NCBI GenBank assembly: GCA_024919195.1
Contig: CP103436.1
Location: forward strand, 1,178,001 to 1,242,000
DNA: 64,000 nt
Source of the DNA: Methylophilaceae bacterium LSUCC0717
GTDB lineage: Bacteria; Pseudomonadota; Gammaproteobacteria; Burkholderiales; Methylophilaceae
Reading direction: 5' to 3'
A program made the position numbers and the translations under genes. Under the pieces are notes generated by a model. The model did no database searches. It saw nothing but the letters and a program-made list of their open reading frames with translations, and was not told the DNA's origin. This document shows positions 37,645 to 48,182 of the stretch, one piece after another (position 1 is the stretch's first letter; each line of letters opens with the position of its first letter).

Positions 37645-38685
37645 CTATGGTGTTAGAGGAAGCAGATTAAGACCAACATCTTCTTGATAATTAAACATAA
37701 TGTTCATATTTTGTATAGCCTGACCGGCTGCCCCTTTAACTAAATTATCAATGGTTGATAATATAATTAATTTTTTATCTCTTTTGAACATCGATATTTT
37801 ACATTGATTTGAGCCTCTGACCATTTTTGTTTTTGGTATTTTATTTACACCCATAAAATGTACAAAAATTGATTGATCGTAAGCTTCAGAATAAATAGAA
37901 TCGAGCTCTTCTTCACTTGTATCTTCAGTTAAATCAACATAAATAGTTGCATAAATTCCACGCACCATTGGGAGTAAATGTGGAACAAATAAAGCTTTAA
38001 TATCTTTTATATTAGTTATTTCTTTTAAATTCTCTTCAATTTCTGGCTCATGCCTATGTCCTTGAACTGAGTACGCATTAAAATTATCATAGGCTTCAGC
38101 CATCAAAAGATTATCATCATTTTTTTTGCCCGCGCCACTTATTCCAGACTTAGCATCAATAATAATAGTTTGTTCGTTAATAATTTTTTTATTCAAGAGT
38201 GGGTAAAGAGCAAGTTGAATTGCAGTTGGGTAACAACCTGGATTTGCAATAATCTTGGCATTTTTTATTTCATTTTTCTTCAATTCAGATAAACCATATA
38301 CAGCTGTCTCAACTAATTTTGGGCAGGCGTGTTTCATTCCATACCATTGTTCCCACAACTGTATATTTTTTATTCTGAAATCAGCTGCTAAATCAATTAT
38401 TCTTTTCCCTTTACTAACTAACATTTCTGCAAAGTTCATTGCAATACCGTTAGGTGTAGCAAAAAATATTAAGTCTGACTGTTCAAAACTTACATTGTCA
38501 GGATGAACAAATTTATTTTTAATTTTATTAGGCAGAAATGGAAAAATTTCAGTGACATTCTTTCCATCATCTTGTCTTGAGGTTATTTGATCAATTTCAA
38601 TATGCGGATGATTGACTAATAACTTTAAAAGCTCTGATCCAGTGTATCCAGATCCGCCAACTATAGAAACATGTAATTTATCCAT
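37645..38685 (-). CDS. argC: N-acetyl-gamma-glutamyl-phosphate reductase
   Basis: Third step of arginine synthesis, NADPH-dependent. The 346-residue protein starts VSIVGGSGYTGSELLKLL (nucleotide binding), has the catalytic cysteine in ANPGCYPTAIQL, SGISGAGKK, and GHRHEPEIEENL with the catalytic histidine. It precedes the bactofilin group, which probably depends on its transcript, and follows the rpsI terminator. Confidence 0.97.
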   Translation of the reverse strand: MDKLHVSIVGGSGYTGSELLKLLVNHPHIEIDQITSRQDDGKNVTEIFPFLPNKIKNKFVHPDNVSFEQSDLIFFATPNGIAMNFAEMLVSKGKRIIDLAADFRIKNIQLWEQWYGMKHACPKLVETAVYGLSELKKNEIKNAKIIANPGCYPTAIQLALYPLLNKKIINEQTIIIDAKSGISGAGKKNDDNLLMAEAYDNFNAYSVQGHRHEPEIEENLKEITNIKDIKALFVPHLLPMVRGIYATIYVDLTEDTSEEELDSIYSEAYDQSIFVHFMGVNKIPKTKMVRGSNQCKISMFKRDKKLIILSTIDNLVKGAAGQAIQNMNIMFNYQEDVGLNLLPLTP

Positions 38686-38706
38686 TTGTCGATTATAAAT
38701 GATTTC

Positions 38707-38736
38707 CTAAAAAAAAAGCCGCTCGAGAGCGGCTTT
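38707..38736 (-). terminator. rho-independent terminator after rpsI
   Basis: On the minus strand AAAGCCGCTC and GAGCGGCTTT pair with a 2-base tip (effectively a small loop after fraying), followed by a T tract. It ends the rplM-rpsI transcript before argC. Confidence 0.9.
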
Positions 38737-38752
38737 AATAAATACGATAACG

Positions 38753-39145
38753 CTATCGTTTTGAAAACTGCTTGCGTCTTCTCGCTTTGCGTAAGCCAAC
38801 TTTTTTTCTTTCAACTTCACGTGCATCTCGTGTTACGTATCCAGCTTTTGAAAGTTCTGATTTTAATTCAGCATCATAGTCCAATAAAGCTCTTGTAATA
38901 CCATGTCTTACTGCACCGGCCTGGCCAGATTCACCACCTCCAGAAACATTCACTTTAATGTCAAATGTAGTTTCATTTTTAGTTAAATCTAAAGGTTGTT
39001 TTAAAATCATCTCTGATGTAAATCTTGAAAAATATTTATCAACTGGTAGACCGTTAATAGATATTTCACCTTTACCTTGTTGCATGAAAACTCTAGCAAC
39101 TGAGCTTTTTCTTCTACCTGTACCGTAATAATATTTACCTATCAT
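38753..39145 (-). CDS. rpsI: 30S ribosomal protein S9
   Basis: A 130-residue ribosomal protein with [21 protein letters not shown] (in part), the [21 protein letters not shown] loop (in part), and the basic C-terminal tail [15 protein letters not shown] that reaches the P-site tRNA. Preceded by rplM with 13 bases between. Confidence 0.98.
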   Translation of the reverse strand: MIGKYYYGTGRRKSSVARVFMQQGKGEISINGLPVDKYFSRFTSEMILKQPLDLTKNETTFDIKVNVSGGGESGQAGAVRHGITRALLDYDAELKSELSKAGYVTRDAREVERKKVGLRKARRRKQFSKR

Positions 39146-39158
39146 AAAATTCTTTCAA

Positions 39159-39587
39159 TTATATTGTTAGTGGTTTTGGCTGTTGAGCACTATGCTCATG
39201 CTTGTCGCCAGAATAAATCTTTAATTTTTTTACCATTGCATAACCTAATGGGCCCTTAGGAAGCATACCTTTCACTGCTTTTTCTAATGCTCTTCCAGGA
39301 AATTTTTCTTGCATCTGTGTGAAATTTGATGAATATAAGCCGCCAGGGAAACCAGAGTGTCTATGGTAAATTTTATCCTGAGACTTATTACCAGTTACTT
39401 TAATTTTTTCAGCATTGACAACAACAATGTAGTCACCAGTATCAACATGTGGTGTATATATTGTTTTGTGCTTGCCTCTTAATCTGTGAGCAATTGCACT
39501 AGCTAATCTTCCAAGAGTAGCATCGGTTGCGTCAACAAGAAACCAGTCTCTTTTGACTTCGTGGCCTTTAGCTGAAATTGTTTTCAT
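39159..39587 (-). CDS. rplM: 50S ribosomal protein L13
   Basis: A 142-residue ribosomal protein: [41 protein letters not shown] (in part), [12 protein letters not shown], and [20 protein letters not shown]. First gene of the rplM-rpsI operon; the roughly 85 bases upstream, to the ubiA stop, hold its leader and promoter. Confidence 0.98.
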   Translation of the reverse strand: MKTISAKGHEVKRDWFLVDATDATLGRLASAIAHRLRGKHKTIYTPHVDTGDYIVVVNAEKIKVTGNKSQDKIYHRHSGFPGGLYSSNFTQMQEKFPGRALEKAVKGMLPKGPLGYAMVKKLKIYSGDKHEHSAQQPKPLTI

Positions 39588-39672
39588 CAGTCTGTACTTC
39601 CAAAAATTTATAAAAGAGCGTGATTTTATTATGTTTTATAGGGTTTTGTCAAACATTAATGGTAAAAAAATC

Positions 39673-40533
39673 CTAAAATATCCATGCTTGGCTTAATAAA
39701 AATATGAATGTCACAATTATTCCTAAATAATTGTTTTTCTTAAATAAATTAATATAGTCACTGTCTTGAGTTATGCCAAAAATCAATTCACGAGTAATTT
39801 TCCCGATCATGATTGTCACAATGAGGAAGTAAACAATAAAATAGGGTTCTTCTTTAATTAAAATGGCATATAAGGCTAGAAATGCCAAATAAAAAACAAC
39901 AATCGCGAGATTGGTGTATTTCTTAAACAGTTTAGGAGAGGAGTGAATACTTAAGTTTATGTCATCTGCAAAATCTGCTTTAGCATAAATCGTATCGTAA
40001 GCCATTACCCATGAGAAATTCAGAAAAAATAAAATCCAAGACTCCAATGGAAGACTCTGTTGAACATGCGCAAAGACCACCAAAACACTTGAACTAAAGG
40101 CTAATCCCAAAAAAAGTTGTGGAATAGGGAAAAATCTTTTGGACAATGGATAAAACACTAATAAAAAAGCTGATACACAAATAATTTTTATTGCATCACT
40201 ATGTAAAAAAAAGAGTAAAGATAGAGCCCCTAAACTTAAAAAAAAGAAAAAAATAGATGCATTTTTTTGGGTTAGTGCATTTTGTGCCAAAGGTCTATTG
40301 CTTGTTCTCTTCACCTTTGAATCAATATCATGATCAAAAATATCGTTAATCACGCATCCAGCTGATCTTGTTAAAATTACTCCGATGCAAAATATTATAA
40401 GATCTTGAATTCTGATCTGACCATCTGACGATAGAATTAATGCCCATATGGTTGGCCAAAGTAAAAGTAAAATACCTACAGGCTTATCCAATCTTGCCAA
40501 TTTGAGATAGTTGTAAAAGTAATTATTCATCAT
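39673..40533 (-). CDS. ubiA: 4-hydroxybenzoate octaprenyltransferase
   Basis: Membrane prenyltransferase that joins the polyprenyl tail to 4-hydroxybenzoate in ubiquinone synthesis. About eight or nine membrane helices; the two aspartate motifs are NDIFDHDIDSKVKRT (near 70) and YDTIYAKADFADD (near 185), and the N terminus LARLDKPVGILLLLWPTIWAL is characteristic. I start it at the ATG at 40533 (or 40530), which overlaps the ubiC end by about 8-11 bp; the earlier ATG at 40545 would add four residues outside the family. Confidence 0.95.
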   Translation of the reverse strand: MMNNYFYNYLKLARLDKPVGILLLLWPTIWALILSSDGQIRIQDLIIFCIGVILTRSAGCVINDIFDHDIDSKVKRTSNRPLAQNALTQKNASIFFFFLSLGALSLLFFLHSDAIKIICVSAFLLVFYPLSKRFFPIPQLFLGLAFSSSVLVVFAHVQQSLPLESWILFFLNFSWVMAYDTIYAKADFADDINLSIHSSPKLFKKYTNLAIVVFYLAFLALYAILIKEEPYFIVYFLIVTIMIGKITRELIFGITQDSDYINLFKKNNYLGIIVTFIFLLSQAWIF

Positions 40534-41023
40534 ACATTCTTGCATTTTCTAAAAATCCCTCAAACAGAAGAATTTTTTCTTTTCTGTTTGTAAAAAAAGA
40601 TTGCCTAAGGACTAATAGTTTTTCTAATTCAACATTTATTTTTCTAAATCTTTCCGTTGAAAATTGAATTTGTTTTGATTTTGAATATTTAAACTGGCTA
40701 CGGATATAGTTTCGACTAAATAAAATACTACCTAATGATCGATTATTTAATTTTTTTAACAAATAAATCAATCTTTTTGAATTATGTAATTCTGTAATGG
40801 ATCTTGCAAAAATGAGTGGCTTTTTTTTAAAACCTATTACTACATCCCTGACATAAAAATTTTTTGAGACACCGCCATAAATTTTTTTTTCATATTCACT
40901 TATTTTCTGTATGTTACTTGAGATCAACTGAATTTCTAAATCACCAAACTGACTTAAATATTTTGTCAGTGATTTTTTTGATGAAGCAAGTCTTAAATCT
41001 GAATAATTTTTTTTTGACCACAT
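40523..41023 (-). CDS. ubiC: chorismate lyase
   Basis: Releases pyruvate from chorismate to give 4-hydroxybenzoate, the first ubiquinone-specific step. The 166-residue protein is diverged but has the expected blocks: FYVRDVVIGFKKKPLIFARSI (substrate arginine; in part), NNRSLGSILFS and VLRQSFFTNRKEKILLFEGFLENA (in part). Position just ahead of ubiA supports it. It ends inside ubiA and begins 4 bases after recG. Confidence 0.88.
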   Translation of the reverse strand: MWSKKNYSDLRLASSKKSLTKYLSQFGDLEIQLISSNIQKISEYEKKIYGGVSKNFYVRDVVIGFKKKPLIFARSITELHNSKRLIYLLKKLNNRSLGSILFSRNYIRSQFKYSKSKQIQFSTERFRKINVELEKLLVLRQSFFTNRKEKILLFEGFLENARMYDE

Positions 41024-41027
41024 ATAT

Positions 41028-43076
41028 TTAAATTCTTAAATAATTTTTATCTTGAAACCAGAATTCAACAAATCTTTGAGCTGCTGGTTTATTGGACTTT
41101 ATCGCATTTCCTGAATAATCACTCACTTCTTTTACTAAATCAGCATCCTCAATAAGGTTAGCAATTCTTAATCCAGGTACACCACTCTGTCTTGTTCCGA
41201 TCATTTCACCAGGACCACGTATTTTAAGATCATTTTCAGCAATTAAAAACCCATCTTGGTTTTCATAGATAATTTTTAAACGCTGCTTTGCCAGCTCGCT
41301 GAGATTCTCTTTAAAAATTAAAATACATATACTTTTTTTTGCACCTCTACCAACCCGACCTCGGAGTTGATGAAGCTGAGATAGTCCCATTCTTTCTGCA
41401 TGCTCGATCACCATAAATGATGCATTGGGAACATCTACGCCTACTTCAATTACAGTGGTTGCCACTAATAACTTTATCTTTTTTTCAAGATACTTTGACA
41501 TCACTTCATCTTTCTCTTGATCCTTCATTCTGCCATGAATAACACCCACCATCTCTTTTGGAATGAAAGAAATAAACTCTTCATAGGTATTTGCTGCATC
41601 AGAGAGGGTTAACTTTTCACTTTCCTCTACTAAAGGACACACCCAATATATTTGATTATCATTGTCTAATTCGTTTTTTAGCATTTGCATTAATTCTTTT
41701 CGCCTTGAATCACGCACTAGTTTAGTGACGATGGGAACCCTATCTTTAGGTAATTCTGACAGTGTACTTACCTCAAGATCTGCAAAATAACTCATCGATA
41801 GCGTTCTTGGAATTGGTGTAGCACTCATCATCAATAGATGGGGTTGATGTCCATCTTTTTTTCCTTTACTCATTAGATCTAATCTTTGCTTAACACCAAA
41901 ACGATGTTGTTCATCAATAATACAAAGTCCAAGTTTTTTGAAGTAAATGTTATCTTGAAATAATGCGTGAGTTCCAATGACATAATGAATTTTCCCTGAT
42001 TCAATATCATCAATAATTTCATTACGCTTTCTTCCTTTAATGCTTCCAGTCAAAAGCTCTACTTTTACATCAGTACTTTGGAATAATTCCTTAATTTTTT
42101 TAAAATGCTGATTTGCTAATATTTCAGTAGGAGCCATAAAGGCAACCTGATATTCATTATTTAATATTAGAGTTGAAACAATAACTGCAACAATGGTTTT
42201 CCCAGAACCAACATCACCCTGAAGAAGCCTATGCATTGCTTTTCCAGAAGACATATCGGATTCAATTTCGTGAATAACTTGTTCCTGGGATTCAGTTAAT
42301 TTAAATGGAAGCCTATGATAAATATCGTCTTTTAAATTATTATTTTTTAAACTAAATATTTTAGATTTTTGATTTTTGAATTCATCCTTCGATAATTTTA
42401 AATATAATTGCTGTGATAATAATTCTGCATATTTTAAATGTTGATGAAATATCGTAGAAAAACTATTAAGCTTTTTTAAATCACAATTTTTATTTGGCTG
42501 ATGAATTGCATAAAGCGAGTCAATCAGATTAATTCCATCTGTTTTACTTTTATGATTCAATATTTCGAAATTTAAAAGTTTTTGTGAAGAGGCGAACTCT
42601 AATGCTTTATTAATTAATCTATAAATATTTTTTTGACCCAATCCAGACGTGACTGAATATATTGGCGTTAAGTTTTCTGGAAGAACAACTTCTTGAGCTT
42701 TAAACACTGCGGTTTCAGGATGAATGATCTCTGTAGTAATTAAATTTTTTCTTATATTTCCTGCTGCAAGTACATATTTTCCAATCTCAAATTGTGCTTT
42801 TTGGTTTGGATAAAAGTGCATGTATCTTAATGAAATTTGATCGCCATAAACATCTTCAAGCTGAACAACTAAATTTCTTTTACCACGAAAAACAATATCA
42901 ACGTCTATTACTTTTCCTAGCACCTGTGAGAACGCATTATCTTTTAAATCTTGAATATCTGTAATCTTAGTTCTATCTTCGTAGCGTACAGGAAGATGTA
43001 GTAAAAGATCGAACCAATTTTGAATATTGAGTTTATTTAAAAGCTTCTCTTGGTGTGGTGTAAAAAAAGATTTCAA
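41028..43076 (-). CDS. recG: ATP-dependent DNA helicase RecG
   Basis: A 682-residue helicase that regresses stalled replication forks and migrates branched DNA. The N-terminal wedge OB domain (about 60-150) is followed by the helicase: Walker A GDVGSGKTIVAVI, Walker B IIDEQHRFGVKQR, motif III MMSATPIPRTL, and motifs V-VI VATTVIEVGVDVPNA and QLRGRVGRG. The TRG motif lies near the C terminus. Part of the gmk-rpoZ-spoT-ridA-recG-ubiCA unit. Confidence 0.97.
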   Translation of the reverse strand: MKSFFTPHQEKLLNKLNIQNWFDLLLHLPVRYEDRTKITDIQDLKDNAFSQVLGKVIDVDIVFRGKRNLVVQLEDVYGDQISLRYMHFYPNQKAQFEIGKYVLAAGNIRKNLITTEIIHPETAVFKAQEVVLPENLTPIYSVTSGLGQKNIYRLINKALEFASSQKLLNFEILNHKSKTDGINLIDSLYAIHQPNKNCDLKKLNSFSTIFHQHLKYAELLSQQLYLKLSKDEFKNQKSKIFSLKNNNLKDDIYHRLPFKLTESQEQVIHEIESDMSSGKAMHRLLQGDVGSGKTIVAVIVSTLILNNEYQVAFMAPTEILANQHFKKIKELFQSTDVKVELLTGSIKGRKRNEIIDDIESGKIHYVIGTHALFQDNIYFKKLGLCIIDEQHRFGVKQRLDLMSKGKKDGHQPHLLMMSATPIPRTLSMSYFADLEVSTLSELPKDRVPIVTKLVRDSRRKELMQMLKNELDNDNQIYWVCPLVEESEKLTLSDAANTYEEFISFIPKEMVGVIHGRMKDQEKDEVMSKYLEKKIKLLVATTVIEVGVDVPNASFMVIEHAERMGLSQLHQLRGRVGRGAKKSICILIFKENLSELAKQRLKIIYENQDGFLIAENDLKIRGPGEMIGTRQSGVPGLRIANLIEDADLVKEVSDYSGNAIKSNKPAAQRFVEFWFQDKNYLRI

Positions 43077-43079
43077 TAA

Positions 43080-43460
43080 TTAATCAAGCACTAAAAATCC
43101 ATCTGCTTCAATAAGTGCCCCTTTAGGTAATTGAGCAACTCCAACTGCAGCTCTCGCTGGATACGGTGAATCAAAATATTGTTCCATAATTTCATTGACC
43201 ATAACAAAATGACTAAGATCGGTGAGAAAAATATTTAATTTAACGATATCTGACTTTTTTCCACCTGCTGCCTCTATCACTGATAATAAATTTTTAAATA
43301 CCTGATTAATTTGATTTTCAATTCCATCGACCAATTCCATCGTCTTAGGATCTAAGCCAATTTGCCCAGATAGAAAAACAATGTTGTTTTTTTTGATAGC
43401 CTGCGAATAAGTACCAATCGCCTTTGGTGCATTTTCAGTTGAAATAATTTCTTTTGTCAT
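43080..43460 (-). CDS. ridA: RidA family enamine/imine deaminase
   Basis: A 126-residue trimeric enzyme that hydrolyses reactive 2-aminoacrylate formed by PLP enzymes such as IlvA. Signatures: [44 protein letters not shown] with the active-site arginine and glutamate. The 13-base gap to spoT and 3 bases to recG place it in the operon; its position here corresponds to that of trmH in E. coli. Confidence 0.95.
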   Translation of the reverse strand: MTKEIISTENAPKAIGTYSQAIKKNNIVFLSGQIGLDPKTMELVDGIENQINQVFKNLLSVIEAAGGKKSDIVKLNIFLTDLSHFVMVNEIMEQYFDSPYPARAAVGVAQLPKGALIEADGFLVLD

Positions 43461-43472
43461 TTTTATCTTTCT

Positions 43473-45662
43473 TTATTTAATAGTTCCTAATTTAAATCTT
43501 GTAATTCTACTTACTTGTTCAATTTTTCTTAAGTTTCTAATAATATCCGCTAAATGAATTCGACTTTTCACTTCAATTAAGAAATTAATTGACGTAAAAC
43601 CTCCACCATCACTCTCTTCAGTTGTAAGCTTGTCAATATTAGATTCCATTTCAGCAATAACAGAAGCAATCTTTGCTAAAACGCCTCGTTCATTACTGAC
43701 TAGAATATCTAATTTAACTTTAAACAATCGATCTGGATTTGGCTCCCATTCAACATCAACCCATTTTTCTGGATCAACTTTAATTTTTTTAATTTCATTA
43801 CATTCATGGGTATGAATAATCAAACCGCGGTCTTTATCAATGTAACCTAAAATTGGGTCTCCAGGAATTGGATGGCAACAATCGGCTAAATCTATGGCCA
43901 TGCCCTCAGAACCTTTAATAGAAATTACATCTAAAAACTTTTCTTGACGTCCAACACTAGATTGACCGCTGACAATTGTAGATAATTGATGAGCTACCAT
44001 AATATTGACTCTTTTTCCTAAAGCAATATCTATTAAAATCTCGTCTTTATTCTTTAAATGATAGTCATGTAGTAATTTATCCCAATGTTTCTTCTTGATA
44101 CTGTCTGGTTCAATGTGAAAGGCTTTCAATGCCTTATTAAGAATACTGTAGCCAAGTATCACAAGGTCACTTGATTCAGCTTTTTTCATAAAAGCTCTAA
44201 TTTGTGATCTTGCTTTTCCTGTAATTACAAAATTTAGCCAAGATGGGTTAGGTTTGGCCATCGGGCCTGTAATGATTTCAATATGATCGCCGGTTTTCAC
44301 TTCTGTTCTCAAGGGAACCAATTCATTATTTATTTTACAAACGAAGCAGCTATTACCAACATCGGTATGAACAGCATAGGCAAAGTCCACTGCAGTTGAT
44401 CCTTTAGGCAACACAAATATTTTTCCTTTGGGAGAGAATACATAGACTTCATCTGGAAAAAGATCAACTTTTAAATGTTCCAAGAATTCAAGTGAGTCTG
44501 CACTATCAGACTGGATTTCCAATAATCTTTTTAACCATTGATTGGTATCTTGTTGAAGGCGTGTGACTTGATTTTCTTTGGTTTTGTACATCCAGTGAGC
44601 TGCCACTCCGGCTTCAGCCAAATTATTCATCAATAAAGTTCTTATTTGAATCTCCAAAGGCATTCCGAATGGACCAAAAAGCGTGGTATGTAATGATTGG
44701 TATCCGTTTGCTTTTGGAATCGCAATGTAATCTTTGAATCTCCCTGGGATGGGTTTATACAAAGAGTGGAGGACACCTAATGCATGATAACAATCCTTGA
44801 TATCCTCTACAATTATTCTGAATGCATAAATGTCCGAAATTTCTGAAAATCCAAGATTTTTTTCTGCCATTTTTTTATGAATACTAGCAGGCTGTTTTTC
44901 TCGTCCAAGAATTTCCGCTTTAATCTTTTCCTTTTTTAATTTTGCCTCAACTTCTATGAGAATTTTTTCAACAACCTCTTTACGATTTCCACGAGCAGAA
45001 GCTATTGCTTTAGTAATTGTTTGATGTCGAAGAGGATGAATATGTTTAAAACATAGATTTTCTAACTCTTGGTAAATTCGGTTAAGGCCAAGTCGATTTG
45101 CAATAGGTGCATAAATATCAACCGTTTCTTGTGCAATACGTTTTCTTTTTTGCTCATTAAGATGTCCCAGAGTTTGCATATTATGTGTACGATCACATAA
45201 CTTGATAATCATGACTCTGATATCTGATGACATCGCTAAAAGCATTTTTCTGAAATTTTCAGCTTGAGCCTCAACGACATCATTAAAATTTAATTTATCT
45301 AACTTGGATAATCCATCAACAAGCTTTGCAACTTGTTTGCCAAATTTTGATTCAACCTCTTTTAGAGTAGCTGGAGTATCTTCAACAACGTCGTGCAAAA
45401 GTGCGGCTATAATTGAAGGCCCATCGAGATGAAGATTCGCCGCAATACACGCCACTGAAACTGGGTGAGTAATATAAGGCTCTCCACTTCTTCTTTTTTG
45501 ATCAATATGGCAATCAAAAGCATAATGATATGCTTTGTAAACATCCTGAATTTCACTTTTTTTTAGATAAGTTATCGCCTGTGATAGTTTTGATTCAGGA
45601 TGGTCCGCTGGAATAATAATTGCATCGCCAGGATCTTTATTTAAAAAATTTGGGTCAGCCAA
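43473..45662 (-). CDS. spoT: bifunctional (p)ppGpp synthetase/hydrolase
   Basis: A 729-residue Rel/SpoT protein. The hydrolase domain (about 30-190) has intact HD residues in IIAALLHDVVEDTPATL; the synthetase domain (about 225-360) has RFKDYIAIPKANGYQSLHTT with the R-x-K-D form found in bifunctional enzymes rather than the E-x-D-D of RelA; then TGS (about 400-460) and C-terminal ACT (about 650-729). It sits between rpoZ and ridA. No separate relA lies in the window. The same window encodes DksA, its partner. Confidence 0.96.
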   Translation of the reverse strand: MADPNFLNKDPGDAIIIPADHPESKLSQAITYLKKSEIQDVYKAYHYAFDCHIDQKRRSGEPYITHPVSVACIAANLHLDGPSIIAALLHDVVEDTPATLKEVESKFGKQVAKLVDGLSKLDKLNFNDVVEAQAENFRKMLLAMSSDIRVMIIKLCDRTHNMQTLGHLNEQKRKRIAQETVDIYAPIANRLGLNRIYQELENLCFKHIHPLRHQTITKAIASARGNRKEVVEKILIEVEAKLKKEKIKAEILGREKQPASIHKKMAEKNLGFSEISDIYAFRIIVEDIKDCYHALGVLHSLYKPIPGRFKDYIAIPKANGYQSLHTTLFGPFGMPLEIQIRTLLMNNLAEAGVAAHWMYKTKENQVTRLQQDTNQWLKRLLEIQSDSADSLEFLEHLKVDLFPDEVYVFSPKGKIFVLPKGSTAVDFAYAVHTDVGNSCFVCKINNELVPLRTEVKTGDHIEIITGPMAKPNPSWLNFVITGKARSQIRAFMKKAESSDLVILGYSILNKALKAFHIEPDSIKKKHWDKLLHDYHLKNKDEILIDIALGKRVNIMVAHQLSTIVSGQSSVGRQEKFLDVISIKGSEGMAIDLADCCHPIPGDPILGYIDKDRGLIIHTHECNEIKKIKVDPEKWVDVEWEPNPDRLFKVKLDILVSNERGVLAKIASVIAEMESNIDKLTTEESDGGGFTSINFLIEVKSRIHLADIIRNLRKIEQVSRITRFKLGTIK

Positions 45663-45680
45663 AATTATTCTCCAACAAGT

Positions 45681-45947
45681 TTAGAGTGGGGCTGACTGTT
45701 CCTCAGGTGCGTCTGTGACTTGGCTGTCATCTGAAGAGGATGGTTGATTTCCTGTCAACAATTCTAATCCAATGGCTCCAGCAGCAATCTCTCTTAATGC
45801 TAAAACCGAAGGTTTATCTTCATTCACATTTTCAATCATTGATTCAGCACCATTAGCCAATTGACGTGCTCTGATGGATGCAATTAGGGTTAATTGAAAT
45901 CGATTTGGTATTTTTTTTAAACAATCATCAACAGTAATTCTTGCCAT
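45681..45947 (-). CDS. rpoZ: RNA polymerase omega subunit
   Basis: An 88-residue subunit that helps assemble RNA polymerase and forms part of the ppGpp site. Motifs: [23 protein letters not shown] (in part), [27 protein letters not shown]. It lies between gmk and spoT as in most proteobacteria. Confidence 0.97.
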   Translation of the reverse strand: MARITVDDCLKKIPNRFQLTLIASIRARQLANGAESMIENVNEDKPSVLALREIAAGAIGLELLTGNQPSSSDDSQVTDAPEEQSAPL

Positions 45948-45966
45948 ACTTATCCTTCTATATAAA

Positions 45967-46527
45967 TTATGCTGTAAATAACTTCATTAGTTCACTTACA
46001 GTATGTGTTAATTCTTCATTAATTGTAACATAGTCAAATTCATTGGCATGAGAGATTTCCTCCTCTGCAGATTGCATTCGTGTTTCTATCACCTCTAATG
46101 AATCCTGATTTCTTTCAATTAATCGCTCTTTTAAAATTTCTAAACTTGGCGGCATAATAAAAATGCTGACAGCTTCTGGAAAAATCTTTTTAATACTTTG
46201 TGCACCCTGCCAGTCAATCTCTAAAATTACATCATTGCCATTTTCTAGTAATGAATGAACAGATTTTTTTGAGGTTCCATAAAAATTTCCATGGCAATGT
46301 GCGTATTCAAGAAATGACCCCTCTTCAATCATCTTTTCAAACTCTGTTATTTCAGTAAAAAAATAATCCTTGCCATTCACCTCAGATGGCCTTGGTTTTC
46401 TAGTTGTATGGGAGATAGAAACTTTCAAGTTACTACATTTTTTTAATAGTTCTTTGACAATTGTCGTTTTACCAGCACCAGAGGCGGCGCTGATGATAAA
46501 TAATTTATTTTTATTTAAGTTTGTCAT
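45967..46527 (-). CDS. gmk: guanylate kinase
   Basis: Phosphorylates GMP to GDP. The 186-residue protein is slightly shorter than usual (about 205). P-loop [18 protein letters not shown]-binding [19 protein letters not shown] (in part), [13 protein letters not shown], and the lid [10 protein letters not shown]. It begins inside the end of the yicC gene (4-bp overlap). Confidence 0.96.
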   Translation of the reverse strand: MTNLNKNKLFIISAASGAGKTTIVKELLKKCSNLKVSISHTTRKPRPSEVNGKDYFFTEITEFEKMIEEGSFLEYAHCHGNFYGTSKKSVHSLLENGNDVILEIDWQGAQSIKKIFPEAVSIFIMPPSLEILKERLIERNQDSLEVIETRMQSAEEEISHANEFDYVTINEELTHTVSELMKLFTA

Positions 46528-47384
46528 TCTATATTCTGAATTTGTTCTCTCATCTGCTCAATTAAAACTTTAATATCTACTGCAAGTGATGAAATTCTTG
46601 TTGATATTGATTTGGATCCTAATGTATTTGCTTCACGATTTAATTCTTGCATCATGAAATCAAGTTTTTTCCCAACAGGATCTTTACTCTGAAGCAAATC
46701 TATAATTTCTTTATTGTGAGACAAGATTCTGCTTAACTCTTCTTCAATATCTGATTTTTGTAAAAAATAAACTACTTCTTGTTGAAGTCGTTGCTGATCA
46801 ATCTCACTATTAATATCACTTAATTTTTTTATTAATTTTTGTTGATGATCTTTTGCGTCGTCTTTATAAAATTTTCTGACATTTTTAACATGCGCATTAA
46901 TAGCATTAACATTTTGCTTCAAAATGCTGGATAAATTTTTACCCTCTCTTGCACGGTCTTTATTAAAGTTTTTTAAAACATTACTTACAGCTGTAAGTAG
47001 AGCTTTTTCATTAATGTTAATATTTTTTGGTTTTTGATTGGAATTGATAAAGTTGATGATTTCATGTGGCGTCACCAAAAACTCCTGTTTTGCTAAGTGT
47101 GCCACTCTTTTCATAATCTTTAAAGCATCTTTGATTTGATCATCAGAATAACTTAATTTACTTTGTTGATTTAAAGACTTAGTGATACGACATTCGACCT
47201 TACCCCTTTTAATTGTGCCACTGAGCAAGGATTTAATTTTTGCTTCTAAATATTTAAGGTCATCATCAAGACGGATATTCAAATCCAAATATCTATTATT
47301 CAATGCACGTATTTCAACAGACAAACTTACACTTGAATCAAGTTTAAAAGAGCCGTTCGCATATCCGGTCATGCTATTAATCAT
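46524..47384 (-). CDS. yicC: YicC family endoribonuclease
   Basis: A 286-residue protein of the YicC family, recently described as RNA endonucleases. The N terminus INSMTGYANGSF and SVEIRALNNRYLDLNIRL are conserved, as is the C-terminal LDFMMQELNREANTLGSKSIS with its acidic and asparagine residues. It heads the gmk operon and is divergent from rph (92 bases), the classical yicC-rph arrangement. Confidence 0.95.
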   Translation of the reverse strand: MINSMTGYANGSFKLDSSVSLSVEIRALNNRYLDLNIRLDDDLKYLEAKIKSLLSGTIKRGKVECRITKSLNQQSKLSYSDDQIKDALKIMKRVAHLAKQEFLVTPHEIINFINSNQKPKNININEKALLTAVSNVLKNFNKDRAREGKNLSSILKQNVNAINAHVKNVRKFYKDDAKDHQQKLIKKLSDINSEIDQQRLQQEVVYFLQKSDIEEELSRILSHNKEIIDLLQSKDPVGKKLDFMMQELNREANTLGSKSISTRISSLAVDIKVLIEQMREQIQNIE

Positions 47385-47476
47385 ATGAATTTTCTCTACT
47401 TTGACAAATTAATGAAAATTTTTTTCTCATTTTATCTTTATAATCTTAAAACATAATAAATTAATTTAGGTAACTT

Positions 47477-48181
47477 ATGAGATCAAACAACCGAACTAAT
47501 AGTCAGCATCGCCCAATCGAAATCACTAGGAATTATACATGTCATGCAGAAGGGTCTGTATTGATTAAATGTGGACAAACTCATGTTTTGTGTAACGTCA
47601 GTGTCATTGAAGGAGTCCCTTCTTTCCTAAAAGGTCAGGGCCAAGGATGGCTAACAGCTGAGTACGGCATGTTACCACGTTCAACCTCATCACGTATGCA
47701 AAGAGAGGCGGCCAGAGGAAAACAATCTGGACGAACTCAAGAAATACAGAGGCTAATCGGCAGAAGTTTAAGAGCCATGATTGATTTAACTAAGATTGGG
47801 GAAAATACATTACAGGTTGATTGTGATGTTCTCCAAGCTGATGGCGGTACCCGAACCGCATCGATCACTGGGGCGGCGTGTGCAATTGAAGATGCTGTTG
47901 AATACATGCTAAAGGCTAAGTTAATATCAGAGTCGCCTATCATAAAAAAAATTGCAGCCATCTCAGCAGGGATTGTGGATTCAAAAGTGCTCGTTGACTT
48001 AGATTATGATGAGGACAGTAACTGTGAGACGGATATGAACATTGTAATGACAGACGATAAACAGTTCATAGAAATTCAGGGGACGGCTGAAGGAAATCCA
48101 TTTAGCCAAGATGAGTTAAATGAAATCTTAACTTTGAGCTCTGATGCAATTCAATCTATTTTTCAAATTACACATAAATAA
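47477..48181 (+). CDS. rph: ribonuclease PH
   Basis: A 234-residue phosphorolytic exoribonuclease that trims tRNA 3' ends. Signatures: [53 protein letters not shown] with the phosphate-binding arginine, and [22 protein letters not shown] is weak. rdgB follows after one base. Confidence 0.97.
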   Translation: MRSNNRTNSQHRPIEITRNYTCHAEGSVLIKCGQTHVLCNVSVIEGVPSFLKGQGQGWLTAEYGMLPRSTSSRMQREAARGKQSGRTQEIQRLIGRSLRAMIDLTKIGENTLQVDCDVLQADGGTRTASITGAACAIEDAVEYMLKAKLISESPIIKKIAAISAGIVDSKVLVDLDYDEDSNCETDMNIVMTDDKQFIEIQGTAEGNPFSQDELNEILTLSSDAIQSIFQITHK

Positions 48182-48182
48182 T

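Noticed and set aside
48144-48182. Longer rdgB start at 48144
   Set aside because: It lies inside rph and adds 13 residues without family resemblance; ATG 48183 gives the conserved start.
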